NCBI GenBank assembly: GCA_051293835.1
Contig: JBPKMA010000006.1
Location: 124,001 to 188,000, forward strand
Reading direction: 5' to 3'
DNA from: DATLZU01 sp051293835
GTDB lineage: Bacteria > Nitrospirota > Nitrospiria > Nitrospirales > Nitrospiraceae
Length of the DNA stretch: 64,000 nt
Numbering within the stretch: the stretch's first letter is position 1; each line of letters starts with the position of its first letter. The notes below the pieces were generated by a model that worked only from the letters and a program-made list of their open reading frames with translations, did no database searches and had not been told where the DNA came from. Positions 9,774 to 18,683 of this stretch are shown in pieces. The position numbers and the translations under genes are program-made.

Positions 9774-9893
9774 CTCCGCTGCCAGCTCGGCCTGTTCGAC
9801 CAGGTGGATGCCCTCAATTTTCCTGGTGGCAAGGTCGTGCAGCAGCCCGACGCCGTGAACGCCTCCGCCGACGATCAGCACATTGCAGTCCAT
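9774..9893 (-). pseudogene. N-terminal fragment of an FAD-dependent oxidoreductase
   Basis: The ATG at 9893 opens MDCNVLIVGGGVHGVGLLHD, a Rossmann FAD-binding loop of the glycerol-3-phosphate-dehydrogenase/DAO type, then KIEGIHLVEQAELAAE. Homology stops after about 40 residues and the frame runs into unrelated sequence overlapping the asnB remnant. It is a truncated start fused to foreign DNA. Confidence 0.55.
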
Positions 9894-10143
9894 AAAGGTA
9901 GCTTATCAGGTCATGAAGGCCGGCGGAGGATTGATGCGTCGGCCGTGCAGACGATGTGTGAGCTCAGAGCGTAAGACCGAATTCCTATTGAAATCGTAAA
10001 ACCAGCGGACGCAATGCCGGCACGTCTCGAGGACCGTTGCGTCACGCCGGCGCCCTCAGTACTATACGACGGTTTGCGCCGAACCGGCCGCACCGCTCCG
10101 CCGGCTGGTTCGTCTATCGAACGTGGATAACAGGGAGGCTGAA

Positions 10144-10650
10144 ATGAAAATACTGGTGCTAGTGGCAGGCTTCATGCTCGGATTCATGCAAACCGCCTCG
10201 GCGGATGAACTGCTGCGGGAGGCGGTGTTGCCGGTCGCGCAGGCGGACAAGGCTGCGCATGCCGCGTTGGAGAAGTGCACGAAGGACGGGTACAAGGTGA
10301 GCGTGGCGGTGGTGGACCGAGCCGGGGTACTGCGTGCGCTCCTGCGCGGAGATGGCGCTGGACCGCATACCGTCAGCAGCAGCTCGAAAAAAGCCTTTAC
10401 GGCGGCGAGCCTGCGGCGACCGACCAGCGAGTTGGCGGACTTGGCGGCCAAGACGCCGGCACTGCAAGGTTTGCATAGGATGGACGAGAAAATTCTGATC
10501 CTGGGCGGCGGCTTGCCGATCGAAATCGGCGGCGAGGTAGTTGGCGGGATCGGAGTCGGCGGGGCGCCGGGCGCCCACCTAGACGACGCCTGCGCGCAGG
10601 CCGGATTGGATGCGATCGGCGCGGTGCCGAAGGTGCAAGAGAAAAAGTGA
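10144..10650 (+). CDS. Exported HbpS/GlcG-like (DUF336) protein
   Basis: 168 residues with a signal peptide (MKILVLVAGFMLGFMQTASA) followed by a GlcG/HbpS fold: VSVAVVDRAGVLRALLRGDG, SSSKKAFTAASLRRPTSELA, and the glycine-rich end ILILGGGLPIEIGGEVVGGI then GVGGAPGAHLDDACAQAGLD. Family members bind haem or cobalamin-like ligands or act as accessory proteins. Here the protein should be periplasmic. The ATG at 10144 follows the Shine-Dalgarno-like GGGAGG at about 10132-10137; an upstream in-frame ATG would add seven non-signal residues. It appears monocistronic. Ligand unknown. Confidence 0.8.
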   Translation: MKILVLVAGFMLGFMQTASADELLREAVLPVAQADKAAHAALEKCTKDGYKVSVAVVDRAGVLRALLRGDGAGPHTVSSSSKKAFTAASLRRPTSELADLAAKTPALQGLHRMDEKILILGGGLPIEIGGEVVGGIGVGGAPGAHLDDACAQAGLDAIGAVPKVQEKK

Positions 10651-10939
10651 ATTGCCGGGCTGCAAGGCCCGATCGTCACCGCGAACACACGTCTTTGTCG
10701 TCACCGATCCAGAGACGCTGGAGATTGGGAATCAACGTCTCCGGCTTGTCCAGCAAAGCGTCGAGAAGCGCAAAATCGGGTTTCCCGATCCCGGCATCGG
10801 CGATGCGGTCGGCTTCGGCGAACGCATTCATCAGGACAAGGTGCTTTTCCAGCCGACCAGGTGCATGCCCAACGTTGACGGCGGCCCACATGGCCAGTGC
10901 CTCTCATCCCGACCGACCAGCGCTCTCTTCCGCGTCCCC

Positions 10940-11370
10940 CTACTTTTTCACCCCCAAGGCCGGAAGCACGACCTTGAGAGACAGCCGCGCGATTTCCCGA
11001 TGGCCCGCATCGTTTGGATGGTAGCCGTCCAGATCGAAGACCCAGTCGTCGCGAACCGGTTGGGCGAACAGGTTCACGACCGGCGCGCCGGCAACGCGGG
11101 CCTCCTCTTCGATCGCACGGTTGAATGCGCTGACACGCTCCAGGTTCACGGTGGGATCTGGGAAATTTCGCGACCCCATCGCCGTGAATGAGGTCGTTCG
11201 CTCCTGTCCAGAGGATAACGAGAGCGGCCTTTGTGCCGACTTGCACCGCGAGTTGCGTCTGCTCTTTGATGAGGTTAACCCGGGCTCCCGGAACCCCAAG
11301 ATTGCGTAGCGCGACACCGGGAAGGTGCCTGTCCAGCTCGTCATCCCGGCTACGGCGATCATTCTTTCTC
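10940..11370 (-). pseudogene. Decayed SGNH/GDSL hydrolase
   Basis: The C-terminal half is readable: ERVSAFNRAIEEEARVAGAP, VVNLFAQPVRDDWVFDLD and the catalytic Asp-His block GYHPNDAGHREIARLSLKV. Upstream, in another frame, are GVALRNLGVPGARVNLIKEQ and ALVILWTGANDLIHGDG, the GxND block. The N-terminal GDS nucleophile block is missing. At least two frame changes separate the pieces. Intact members are about 220-250 residue exported esterases. Sequence at 10660-10930 beyond the stop holds only a weak HAD-like string (GIGKPDFALLDALL) that I do not call. Confidence 0.7.
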
Positions 11371-11523
11371 CCCCTGAGTGCCCAGTGCAAGCTCGATCCG
11401 CACCAGGAGATCTTGCAGAAACGGTGTAAGCTTGTTCTAATTCCTGGCGCTTGTGACCGGTTTTGATCCGATGCGCGCAGGTCGATCGAACTGACAAGAG
11501 GCTCGATCTGTCGGGGAGATCCC

Positions 11524-11847
11524 ATGAACCTCATACGGTGGAATCCCGAGACGGACGGACCGCTTTCCGAGTCGGCGCTCCGGCGGAAGCTTGAACGGCT
11601 GGGCTACACGGTAACCCGGTATGTCTATCCGCCGGGGACCTCCTTTCCGGACCACACCCACCACGTCGATAAGATGGATGCGGTAGTGTCGGGGCGGTTT
11701 CGCCTGATCGTCGAAGGAGAGGAAACGATCCTAGAAGCGGGCGACATTCTCGAGGTGCCGCGCGGAGTGGTCCACTCTGCGGAAGTGGTCGGCCATGAGC
11801 CGGTGGTCAGCCTCGATGCGGTCAAAGCCTCGGCATCCTGTCCATGA
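11524..11847 (+). CDS. Small cupin-domain protein
   Basis: 107 residues forming one cupin barrel: YPPGTSFPDHTHHVDKMDAV contains the metal-binding His cluster of motif 1, and LEAGDILEVPRGVVHSAEVV matches motif 2 with its His. Single-domain cupins act as metal-dependent isomerases or dioxygenases, or as ligand sensors; the substrate cannot be deduced. It precedes the DUF3565 gene on the same strand by 84 bp. The start ATG at 11524 follows GGGGAGATCCC. Confidence 0.75.
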   Translation: MNLIRWNPETDGPLSESALRRKLERLGYTVTRYVYPPGTSFPDHTHHVDKMDAVVSGRFRLIVEGEETILEAGDILEVPRGVVHSAEVVGHEPVVSLDAVKASASCP

Positions 11848-11931
11848 AACGTCTTCCGGGACTCGAGGCGTTGTTCACCAACGCCGTGCGATGTAGATGC
11901 CAACGCGCAATGGCTGCCCCCGTCCGTGGTG

Positions 11932-12147
11932 ATGGAACGAGTGATCGTCGGCTTTCATCAGGATGAGCACGGTGACTGGGTCGCGGAGCTGGTCTGCGGC
12001 CACAGGCAACATGTGCGCCACCAGCCGCCGTTCATGAATCGGCCGTGGGTCCTCACGGAAGAAGGCCGCCAGCGGCGGCTTGGACAGACCTTGGTTTGCA
12101 AGACATGCGATGAAGAGGGAACGAACGAGGTGACGGTCATTCGATGA
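11932..12147 (+). CDS. DUF3565 protein
   Basis: A 71-73 residue protein matching DUF3565: VIVGFHQDEHGDWVAELVCG, then HRQHVRHQPPFMNRPWV and LVCKTCDEEG. The conserved His and Cys residues suggest metal binding, but no function is established for the family. Tandem GTG codons at 11926 and 11929 precede the ATG at 11932, which I prefer. The 3' end overlaps the convergent enolase-superfamily gene by 11 bp. Confidence 0.8.
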   Translation: MERVIVGFHQDEHGDWVAELVCGHRQHVRHQPPFMNRPWVLTEEGRQRRLGQTLVCKTCDEEGTNEVTVIR

Positions 12148-13252
12148 GCGTCACCTCGTGGCCGGTATCGGTCGTCAGGCCGAGGCCGGATTCCCGCCAC
12201 GGATGCAGGCGCGGCCCGCTGTAGGTGTACCCGCCTTTGATCGGGTCGTGGGCGAGCAGGAGCGGGGTATCAAGGTCGAGCACGTCGAACCCGCCTAAAC
12301 CCAACACAATGCCAAACGAACTGCCCATCGCGATTCGTGTCTCCACCATCCCCCCGATCATCAGTCGTAAACCGACCCCACGGGCAAAGGTGGCAATGTC
12401 CAGCGCCTGGATGACGCCAGTCTTCATGATTTTGATGTTGATGTAGTCCGCCGCCTGCTTTTCCAGGATGGTCCGCGCATCGTCCAGGGAACGGACCGAT
12501 TCATCGGCGGCCACCGGGATGCCCGTCAGATGACGCAGCGCCAGCAAGCCGTCTAGGTCGTCCCGCGCGACCGGCTGTTCCAACAGGACTAGACGCCCAC
12601 CAAATCGCTTGACGCCGTTGACAAACGCGATGCACTCTTCGCGGTTGAAGCCTTGATTGGCGTCTCCGATGAACGCGATGTCGGGAAGCTCCCGATGCAC
12701 GGCCTCCAGCCGGCGCACGTCGCCATCGACGTCCTTTCCGACTTTCATCTTGAACAGCCGGAACCCTTTGGCATGCCAGCCGCGCGCCAGTGCGACGGTG
12801 CGATCGAGATCGGCGATCGGAATGGTGATGTCCGTCTCGCGTGCACGCACATCGGCGCCGCCCCACAGAGCCCAGAGGGGGATTCCGGCGGCGCGGCAAA
12901 AGGCATCGAGCGCCGCTGTCTCCAGTCCGCAGCGCGCGGCCGAGTGCAAGGGTGCCAGGTCCTGCAACAGGTCGGCCAAGTGTCTGTACTGTGCCGCGGA
13001 CTGCCCCAGGAGCGCCTTCCCGAGTCGGGTTGCGACCGAGAGACAGGTTGCCTGATCCTCCCCACCGACCTCCGGAAACGGCGCCATCTCACCGTATCCC
13101 TGCGCGCCGCTCTGCAAAGTGATCCGCACGAACACGTTCTGCGCGACGACGCGGCTGCCGGTTGCGACGACGAACGGATCGGTGATCGGGATGTCGACCG
13201 GCCAGAGCTCGACTTTGGTGATGGCGTCGGAATGTGTACGAATGGTCGTCAC
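12137..13252 (-). CDS. Enolase-superfamily racemase/epimerase (dipeptide epimerase-like)
   Basis: 371 residues with the N-terminal capping domain (KVELWPVDIPITDPFVVATG) and a TIM-barrel carrying every superfamily catalytic element. The KxK motif is in LFKMKVGKD, the metal ligands are Asp in FIGDANQGF, Glu in LVLLEQPVARDD and Asp-Glu in VAADESVRSLDD, and the opposite base is Lys in INIKIMKTGVIQ. This KxK/DxN/E/DE/K arrangement is that of L-Ala-D/L-Glu and other dipeptide epimerases and muconate-lactonizing-type enzymes. A role in recycling murein peptides is plausible, and the 5-oxoproline genes elsewhere in the window also concern glutamate-type compounds, but the substrate is not proven. Its end overlaps DUF3565 convergently. 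Confidence 0.82.
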   Translation of the reverse strand: MTTIRTHSDAITKVELWPVDIPITDPFVVATGSRVVAQNVFVRITLQSGAQGYGEMAPFPEVGGEDQATCLSVATRLGKALLGQSAAQYRHLADLLQDLAPLHSAARCGLETAALDAFCRAAGIPLWALWGGADVRARETDITIPIADLDRTVALARGWHAKGFRLFKMKVGKDVDGDVRRLEAVHRELPDIAFIGDANQGFNREECIAFVNGVKRFGGRLVLLEQPVARDDLDGLLALRHLTGIPVAADESVRSLDDARTILEKQAADYINIKIMKTGVIQALDIATFARGVGLRLMIGGMVETRIAMGSSFGIVLGLGGFDVLDLDTPLLLAHDPIKGGYTYSGPRLHPWRESGLGLTTDTGHEVTLIE

Positions 13253-13381
13253 GCGATGAGGAATACTGGGGTCAGGTGACGTTAATCCTGATGGAGTGCG
13301 GCCGCACGGTGACCGTCATCCGTATCGGTCGTTCCGCCACGGCAGGGTGGAGTTCGAATAGCCGCGCACCTTCCAATTGCA

Positions 13382-13690
13382 GTTGACCCCCTTGTCACTC
13401 GTTGTCGAACCGGCTCCAACTCGTCACACAGTGCAAATCCCAGACCGACGTGAAGGTCGCCTCAGTGAGGAACTTTTCCTATGTCCAGGCGATCGGATTG
13501 GCGACGAAGCCGTTGACCGTGAGCCTCCATTCGGGTAACGGGATGTCCGGCCTGTAACCCAGGTCGAGCACGGGCCAAGTCTCGATGAGATGTTGGCCCG
13601 GCGGCAGCCGGGCGTTGCCCGCCTCAACGACTTCGCGTTCCTTGCCACTGCGGCGTGCCCGTGCCCAGTTCTCTTTGGCTTTGATCAGCC
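13382..13690 (-). pseudogene. N-terminal remnant of a sulfite-oxidase-type molybdenum oxidoreductase
   Basis: The minus-strand frame reads GKEREVVEAGNARLPPGQHL, then ETWPVLDLGYRPDIPLPEW and LTVNGFVANPIAWT. It then meets TAG where the family has Trp, continues EKFLTEATFTSVWDLHCVTS and WSRFDNE, and meets TGA at another Trp position. The Cys in LHCVTSWS is the expected molybdenum ligand. The rest of the enzyme is absent. Two nonsense codons plus truncation make this a clear pseudogene. Confidence 0.75.
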
Positions 13691-13947
13691 GTTCGCCTCC
13701 ATCGGAAAGGCGTCCCGGGCAAGAGTAGAGCAAAATCCGGTGACCTGACAAGGCTTTCTTGCCGGACTCCGGCGGTGTGGGGAAGATCGATCGGTGTGGA
13801 GCTCGGTATGCCCGGCTCAATCCATCTTGCCGTGCGATCCAAGCCCTCGGTCAACAACATTCCGAACGATCGTGGGCGCCTGGTACAGGTTTCGTGACAA
13901 TGAGTAGGAGACTGCGTCCATAGATGTTCCTAGGCGGAGGAGGAGCA

Positions 13948-14108
13948 ATGGGGTTCAAGCCCATGCCTGAGGAGCATGTTGTGGTCGGGGTGCTGTTGCT
14001 GGTGAATCTGTGCAGGCGATCTTGAATGACTACGGCAATGCCGGCTGGGAGCTCGTGGCTGTGGCGATGGGCGACATACAGGTGCCGCGTCTGATCTTCA
14101 AGAAATGA
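13948..14108 (+). pseudogene. Small DUF4177-like protein, frameshifted
   Basis: A possible start ATG at 13948 gives MGFKPMPEEHVVVGVLLLV, then stops. In the next frame GESVQAILNDYGNAGWELVA, then VAMGDIQVPRLIFKK, ends at TGA 14106-14108. The string NDYGNAGWELV matches small DUF4177-type proteins of about 60 residues. A single frame change near 13990 would join the parts. It may be a sequencing slip or a recent inactivation. Confidence 0.45.
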
Positions 14109-14282
14109 ACGGTCCGTTCCATGTCTTCTTGGCTGTCCCTGCCAGATGGCTCGGCACGTCATGACCAAACAGCGAGAGCTGAGTTCTGCGGCTGGGTGGC
14201 AACCAGGACCATGTCCTTCTAGCCTCTGAAGAGAGAAAACATAGGCCGGTTGGCAGCATTGACAGCCGGAAGGGGAGGCACC

Positions 14283-15035
14283 ATGATACGTGACCAGACA
14301 ACCATGACCACGACGGTGCAAACATCATCGGCGAGCGGGTCCAATACTGGCAGACTCGTTGTCGCGGTGCTCTTGGGGTTGGCCATTGGCGCGTTCTTGT
14401 ATTTTGATCTTGGCCGTTACCTGACACTGGATGCGCTCAAGGAGAACCGCGACTGGCTGCTGGCCTTCACCGACGCCAACTTTGCCACCGCCGTCGGTAT
14501 TTTCATCGCGACGTATTGCGTTGTCACCAGCTTGTCCCTGCCCGGCGCGGCCATCCTGACGCTGGCCGGCGGGTTTCTCTTTGGAAGCGTGTTGGGGACA
14601 GTGTTGGTGAACATCGGGGCCACCACCGGCGCCACCTTGGCGTTCCTGGCGTCGCGGTATCTCCTGCGGGATTGGGTCGAGCAGCGATTCGAAAGCCGTC
14701 TGGGACCGATTCAGGAAGGGTTCTCGAAGAACGCGTTCAGTTACTTGATGACGCTGCGGCTGATCCCGCTGTTTCCGTTCTTCCTGGTCAACATGGTCTC
14801 CGGGCTGACACGGGTCAGCCTTGGAACCTATGTCGCGGCCACGGCCGTCGGGATCATTCCCGGCAGCTTTGTGTACGCCTATGCCGGCCGCCAACTGGGC
14901 ACGATCAATTCGCTCACGGAAATCGCCTCTCCCAACGTGCTCCTCGCTTTTACTCTGCTTGGGCTACTGGCCTTGGCGCCGATCATTTATCGGAAATTTG
15001 CCGCGGGGAAAACAGAAGCAGGACGCCGCGAGTAG
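14283..15035 (+). CDS. TVP38/TMEM64-family (VTT/DedA-like) membrane protein
   Basis: 250 residues with about five to six membrane segments (VVAVLLGLAIGAFLYFDL near the N-terminus, ILTLAGGFLFGSVLGTVLV, a re-entrant-type SLSLPGAAILTL, and a C-terminal helix). The VTT signature is LRLIPLFPFFLVNMVSGLT. Family members are linked to lipid scrambling, membrane homeostasis and metal stress. The start ATG 14283 has the strong upstream site GGAAGGGGAGG. It ends 65 bp before the disulfide oxidoreductase, and the two families often neighbour each other, suggesting one transcript. Confidence 0.85.
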   Translation: MIRDQTTMTTTVQTSSASGSNTGRLVVAVLLGLAIGAFLYFDLGRYLTLDALKENRDWLLAFTDANFATAVGIFIATYCVVTSLSLPGAAILTLAGGFLFGSVLGTVLVNIGATTGATLAFLASRYLLRDWVEQRFESRLGPIQEGFSKNAFSYLMTLRLIPLFPFFLVNMVSGLTRVSLGTYVAATAVGIIPGSFVYAYAGRQLGTINSLTEIASPNVLLAFTLLGLLALAPIIYRKFAAGKTEAGRRE

Positions 15036-15100
15036 ACCGGGGGTTCTCAACCACAGAGACACATGCGGTGGTGACTCACCGACATTGAGGGGCTCAGCCG

Positions 15101-16657
15101 ATGAACACGCGTGAGGATGTCTTAGTGCTCCCTGACGATGAGCATAATCAACGGCTGGTGGAAAATGTACATCCGAGCCGATGGGTCAACCCCGAACCCT
15201 CCGGCCGGTACAACCTGGTGGTGATCGGCGCGGGAACCGCGGGCCTGGTGACTGCGGCCATTGCGGCAGGGATCGGCGCGAAGGTGGCGTTGATCGAGAA
15301 GCACCTTATGGGGGGTGACTGCCTGAACGTGGGGTGCGTGCCCTCGAAAGGCATGATTCGAGCTTCGCGCGCCTGGGCAGAGCTTCGGCGGGCGGAGGAA
15401 TTCGGTCTCCATATCCCGCCCGGGGTCAAATACGATTTCGGCGCCGCGATGGCGCGCATGAGACGATTGCGGGCTCGGATCAGCCATACGGATTCGGCGC
15501 ACCGGTATAGGAGCTTGGGTGTCGATGTATATATCGGGAGCGGCCGGTTCACGGGACCGGACACGATTCAAGTGGAAGGGCCAGCCGGGAACCGGACGCT
15601 GCGCTTCGCCAAGGCGGCCCTCTGTACCGGGGCCCGGGCGGCGGCGCCGCCCACGCCCGGATTGGAAGAGGCGGGGTATCTGACCAATGAAACCGTCTTT
15701 TGGCTGACCGAATTGCCCCAACGGCTGGCTGTGATCGGCGCTGGCCCAATCGGATGCGAACTGGCGCAGAGCTTTGCCCGCTTTGGCAGCCGGGTCTACC
15801 TCATCGAAGCCCTGCACGGCATTCTGCCGAACGAAGATCGCGACGCGGCGGACATCGTCTATGCCTCCATGCTCCGCGATGGCGTCACGCTGCTGTGTTG
15901 CGGGAAGGAATTGACCGTTGGGAAAACGGAGAGCGGCAAACGCTTGACGGTCGATTCGCATGGCCAGCGCTACGACATCACGGTCGATGAGATCCTGATC
16001 GGCGTCGGCCGCGCTCCGAATGTGGAAGGGCTCGGTCTGGAGACGGTCGGCGTCGACTACGATAAGACCGGCGTGAAGGTGAACAACCGGCTCCAGACCA
16101 CCAATCCGCGGATCTACGCCGCCGGAGACGTGTGCTCGCGCTACAAATTCACGCACGCCGCTGACGCGATGGCGCAGATCGTGATCCAGAACGCGCTGTT
16201 CCCGCACCCGTTTGGGCTGGCCTATGCGGGCACCGACTCGCTGATTATTCCTTGGTGCACGTACACGGATCCGGAGATTGCGCATGTGGGGATGTATGAG
16301 GCGGAGGCAACGGCGAAGGGGATCGAGGTTGAGACCTACACCTACCGGCTGGACGAGGTGGATCGCGCCATCCTCGATGGTGAGGAAGAAGGCTTTGCCC
16401 GTGTCCATATTCAAAGAGGCACCGACAAGATTTTGGGGGCTACCGTCGTCGCGGCTCGTGCTGGCGATCTGATCAGCGAGTTCACCGCGCTGATGCAGGC
16501 GGGTGCCGGCGCACGGACCTTGGCCGGGACGATTCATCCGTATCCGACGCAGGCCGAGGTGAACAAGAAGGTCGTGAACCTGTGGCGGAAGGCGCATTTT
16601 ACGGAGGGGCAGAAGCGGATGTTGAGGAAGTGGTTTGAATGGACGAGAAAGGGATGA
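15101..16657 (+). CDS. Pyridine nucleotide-disulfide oxidoreductase (mercuric reductase-like, no HMA domain)
   Basis: 518 residues: FAD loop VVIGAGTAGLVTAAIAAG, redox disulfide GGDCLNVGCVPSKGMIRAS, NAD(P) loop LAVIGAGPIGCELAQSFARF, second FAD motif RIYAAGDVCSRYKFTHAADA and the dimer-interface catalytic His-Glu in TIHPYPTQAEVNKK. It resembles MerA but has no N-terminal HMA domain and no Cys-Cys pair at the C-terminus (which ends LRKWFEWTRKG). Mercury reduction is therefore unlikely; a lipoamide-dehydrogenase-like or thiol-disulfide reductase role is safer. An extra ~45 residues precede the FAD loop. No mer genes are nearby. It follows the VTT gene and is probably cotranscribed. Confidence 0.85.
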   Translation: MNTREDVLVLPDDEHNQRLVENVHPSRWVNPEPSGRYNLVVIGAGTAGLVTAAIAAGIGAKVALIEKHLMGGDCLNVGCVPSKGMIRASRAWAELRRAEEFGLHIPPGVKYDFGAAMARMRRLRARISHTDSAHRYRSLGVDVYIGSGRFTGPDTIQVEGPAGNRTLRFAKAALCTGARAAAPPTPGLEEAGYLTNETVFWLTELPQRLAVIGAGPIGCELAQSFARFGSRVYLIEALHGILPNEDRDAADIVYASMLRDGVTLLCCGKELTVGKTESGKRLTVDSHGQRYDITVDEILIGVGRAPNVEGLGLETVGVDYDKTGVKVNNRLQTTNPRIYAAGDVCSRYKFTHAADAMAQIVIQNALFPHPFGLAYAGTDSLIIPWCTYTDPEIAHVGMYEAEATAKGIEVETYTYRLDEVDRAILDGEEEGFARVHIQRGTDKILGATVVAARAGDLISEFTALMQAGAGARTLAGTIHPYPTQAEVNKKVVNLWRKAHFTEGQKRMLRKWFEWTRKG

Positions 16658-16785
16658 TGGTGGGACGAGGCGATCCTCTGTGCTCGCAGAGCGCGCACAC
16701 ACGATCATTTCGCATTTTCAAACGATGGGCGGTGCGCGTTCGATACGCGCAGTGGAGGATGGCCTCGTCTCCCATCTCCGGCAGG

Positions 16786-17550
16786 ATGGCTGCCCTTAAG
16801 CGATTCGTCGAGCCTATATGCCTCGTGTCCCTTGCGCTCCTGATAGCGCTCGCGCCGATTTCTTCAATCGGTGATTCTGGGGCAGTGCTGGAGGTGGGGA
16901 AGTTTTCGGTGGCGAAGGAGGGGCAGGCGTTCCCGGACGGGTGGAAACCGCTGACGTTCAAAAAGATCGAACGGCACACGAAGTACGAGTTGGTCCGGGA
17001 CGGAGATCGGGTGGTCGTGAAGGCGACGAGCGAGGCGGGTTCAGCGGGATTGACCAGAGAGATCAGGATCGATCCCAAGGAATACTCGATCATTTCCTGG
17101 CGCTGGAAGGTGACCAACGTCTACCAAAAGGGCGATGTGACCAAGAAAGAAGGCGATGATTATCCAGCCCGACTCTACATCACCTTTGAATATGATTCTT
17201 CGCGGGTCGGCTTCCTCGAGAAGGCGCAATATGAAGCCGTCAGGCTGCTCTACGGGCAATATCCGCCGCTTGGTGCGTTGAACTACATCTGGGAAAGCAA
17301 GGCGCCCAAAGGCACCATCGTGCCCAATCCCTACACCGACAGGGTCAAGATGGTCGTCGTGGAAAGCGGCACGGAGCGGCTGAATCAATGGATCGACGAG
17401 GAACGCAACCTGTACGAGGACTACAAGAAGGCCTTCGGCGAGGAACCGCCGATGATCTCCGGAGTGGCCATCATGACCGATTCGGACAACACGCTTGAGT
17501 CGGCCACGGCGTACTACGGCGATATTGTGTTCAGGAAAGCCGCGCCGTGA
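16786..17550 (+). CDS. DUF3047 exported protein
   Basis: 254 residues from ATG 16786: hydrophobic leader CLVSLALLIALAPISS, then a beta-rich DUF3047 domain (FPDGWKPLTFKKIERHTKYE, SIISWRWKVTNVYQKGDVTK, then GDDYPARLYITFEYDSSRVG and ESATAYYGDIVFRKAAP). Conserved Trp and Asp residues suggest a carbohydrate- or ligand-binding beta-sandwich, but no function is established. The start is uncertain: ATG 16759 is also possible and neither has a convincing Shine-Dalgarno site. The 5' end of the longer open frame overlaps the previous gene. A hairpin follows at 17681. Confidence 0.75.
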   Translation: MAALKRFVEPICLVSLALLIALAPISSIGDSGAVLEVGKFSVAKEGQAFPDGWKPLTFKKIERHTKYELVRDGDRVVVKATSEAGSAGLTREIRIDPKEYSIISWRWKVTNVYQKGDVTKKEGDDYPARLYITFEYDSSRVGFLEKAQYEAVRLLYGQYPPLGALNYIWESKAPKGTIVPNPYTDRVKMVVVESGTERLNQWIDEERNLYEDYKKAFGEEPPMISGVAIMTDSDNTLESATAYYGDIVFRKAAP

Positions 17551-17680
17551 GGACGAAGACCCTTTCGATCCATGGTCTCCGGCTGGGTCGACGCAGAGCG
17601 ACATGTGTTGGATTGCATCAGCGCATGATGACCGGAAGCAACGGAGCGGGTGTGGGCAATCCGTTGGCTGCGAAAAGACG

Positions 17681-17709
17681 ATGGGCTGACCGGGTGCCGG
17701 TCAGCCCAT
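17681..17709. terminator. Perfect hairpin, probable bidirectional terminator
   Basis: ATGGGCTGACC and GGTCAGCCCAT form a perfect 11-bp stem with a 7-base loop between two convergent genes. U-tracts are weak on both sides, so the call rests on the stem and its position. Confidence 0.6.
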
Positions 17710-17751
17710 GGAGAAATGCCGCAAGACTCGGGCGGGTTCGCAGCTCCCGTG

Positions 17752-18111
17752 TTATTGAATCGAATTCGCGAAGCCGCCGCGGGTGATTTCCGCACGGACT
17801 GTGTCTCCCACTTTCTTGTCCCCGCGCAGCCTCTTGGTTTCCTTGCCAACGTACAAGCGGACCTCGTTGCCGTTGTAGTCTTCCACTACGTAGATATCCC
17901 CATCGATCTTGTTGAGCTTGCCCTCGACCATTTGAAAGGCCGGCCCTGGCTTGGTGTCCATCTTCATCGGAGCCGGCTTGGAGGCGACTGACGGGGGCGG
18001 GGTGGACTTCGAAGATTTCGAACCGGCGGCGTCGGCTAGGTAGGCGGTCAAGAATCCCGCGAGGACAGCGAGGCAGAGGATGCCGATCGTCTTCTTCTTT
18101 TTCTTCTTCAT
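17752..18111 (-). CDS. Small exported protein with Lys-rich leader
   Basis: 119 residues starting MKKKKKKTIGILCLAVLAG, a signal peptide with a six-Lys n-region. A Ser/Pro/Lys linker follows, then a compact domain VEGKLNKIDGDIYVVEDYNG, EVRLYVGKETKRLRGDKKVG and DTVRAEITRGGFANSIQ, which looks like a small OB/BON-type beta-barrel. Similar small periplasmic proteins are common, but no function is known. The ATG at 18109-18111 sits nine bases after GGAGG; the GTG nine bases upstream abuts GGAGG and is less likely. Confidence 0.7.
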   Translation of the reverse strand: MKKKKKKTIGILCLAVLAGFLTAYLADAAGSKSSKSTPPPSVASKPAPMKMDTKPGPAFQMVEGKLNKIDGDIYVVEDYNGNEVRLYVGKETKRLRGDKKVGDTVRAEITRGGFANSIQ

Positions 18112-18120
18112 GATGTTCAC

Positions 18121-18683
18121 CCTCCTTCAGCCCTGGTTAAGAGACCGACGCCATGGGCTCCGGCCCCCATTTGTTTCCGTGCATAGAAACAGAGCGGAGG
18201 GCTCAGCAAACGTTATGCCGTGTGCCTTGCGGTGCGAATCGCGTGATTTCTTGGAAAGTTAGGCGAAGAGTTGCAGCAGGGACTGATTGTGCTGAGAAGG
18301 AAGAGGCGGAAAAATCGTCCGTGAATGTTCAATTCTGTTCTGAAAGCCGCCTGTTACGGCAATATCGGGTGGATGCGCATATTCGCCATCAGTTGTCTCA
18401 GCCAGCCGACTTTCGAGAACAGAGGGGGTTTTTATCACCCGTCCTGCTCAGGTGTGTTCTTCCAAGACAGCCGCTGAGCATTGCTACCTTTCGGCGGTTC
18501 AACCCCAAAATCTCTGTTTACGAACTCCGTCACGCTTCGTCTAATTACGTGACGGTTTACACGATGGTCTTCATCGGCCGTGGGTTCACGCTGTAACAGA
18601 AGGCATCTCTTCCCGAGACCCTTCCTCCAGGATTCCCGTTGCGCTTCGTTGCAACGGACCGATGAAACGGGCGAGGGGGCGGG
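18121..18683. other. Intergenic region without a recognised gene
   Basis: This stretch is more AT-rich than its flanks. Open frames exist but show no family motif or ribosome binding site. A small hairpin (CCGTTGC / GCAACGG, near 18636-18657) lies just before the envelope locus and could end transcription from the left. The promoter of the next genes may also lie here. Confidence 0.4.

Noticed and set aside
10676..10891. Possible HAD-hydrolase remnant on the minus strand
   Set aside because: Only one short string (GIGKPDFALLDALL) looks familiar; no Asp motif I or lysine motif could be placed.
15101..16657. Mercury-resistance operon
   Set aside because: No merR, merT or merP, and the enzyme lacks the mercury-specific cysteines.
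15122..16708. A 528-codon open frame on the minus strand opposite the disulfide oxidoreductase
   Set aside because: It is an antisense shadow of a GC-rich gene: no family motif, no ribosome site, and the sense strand has all expected catalytic motifs.
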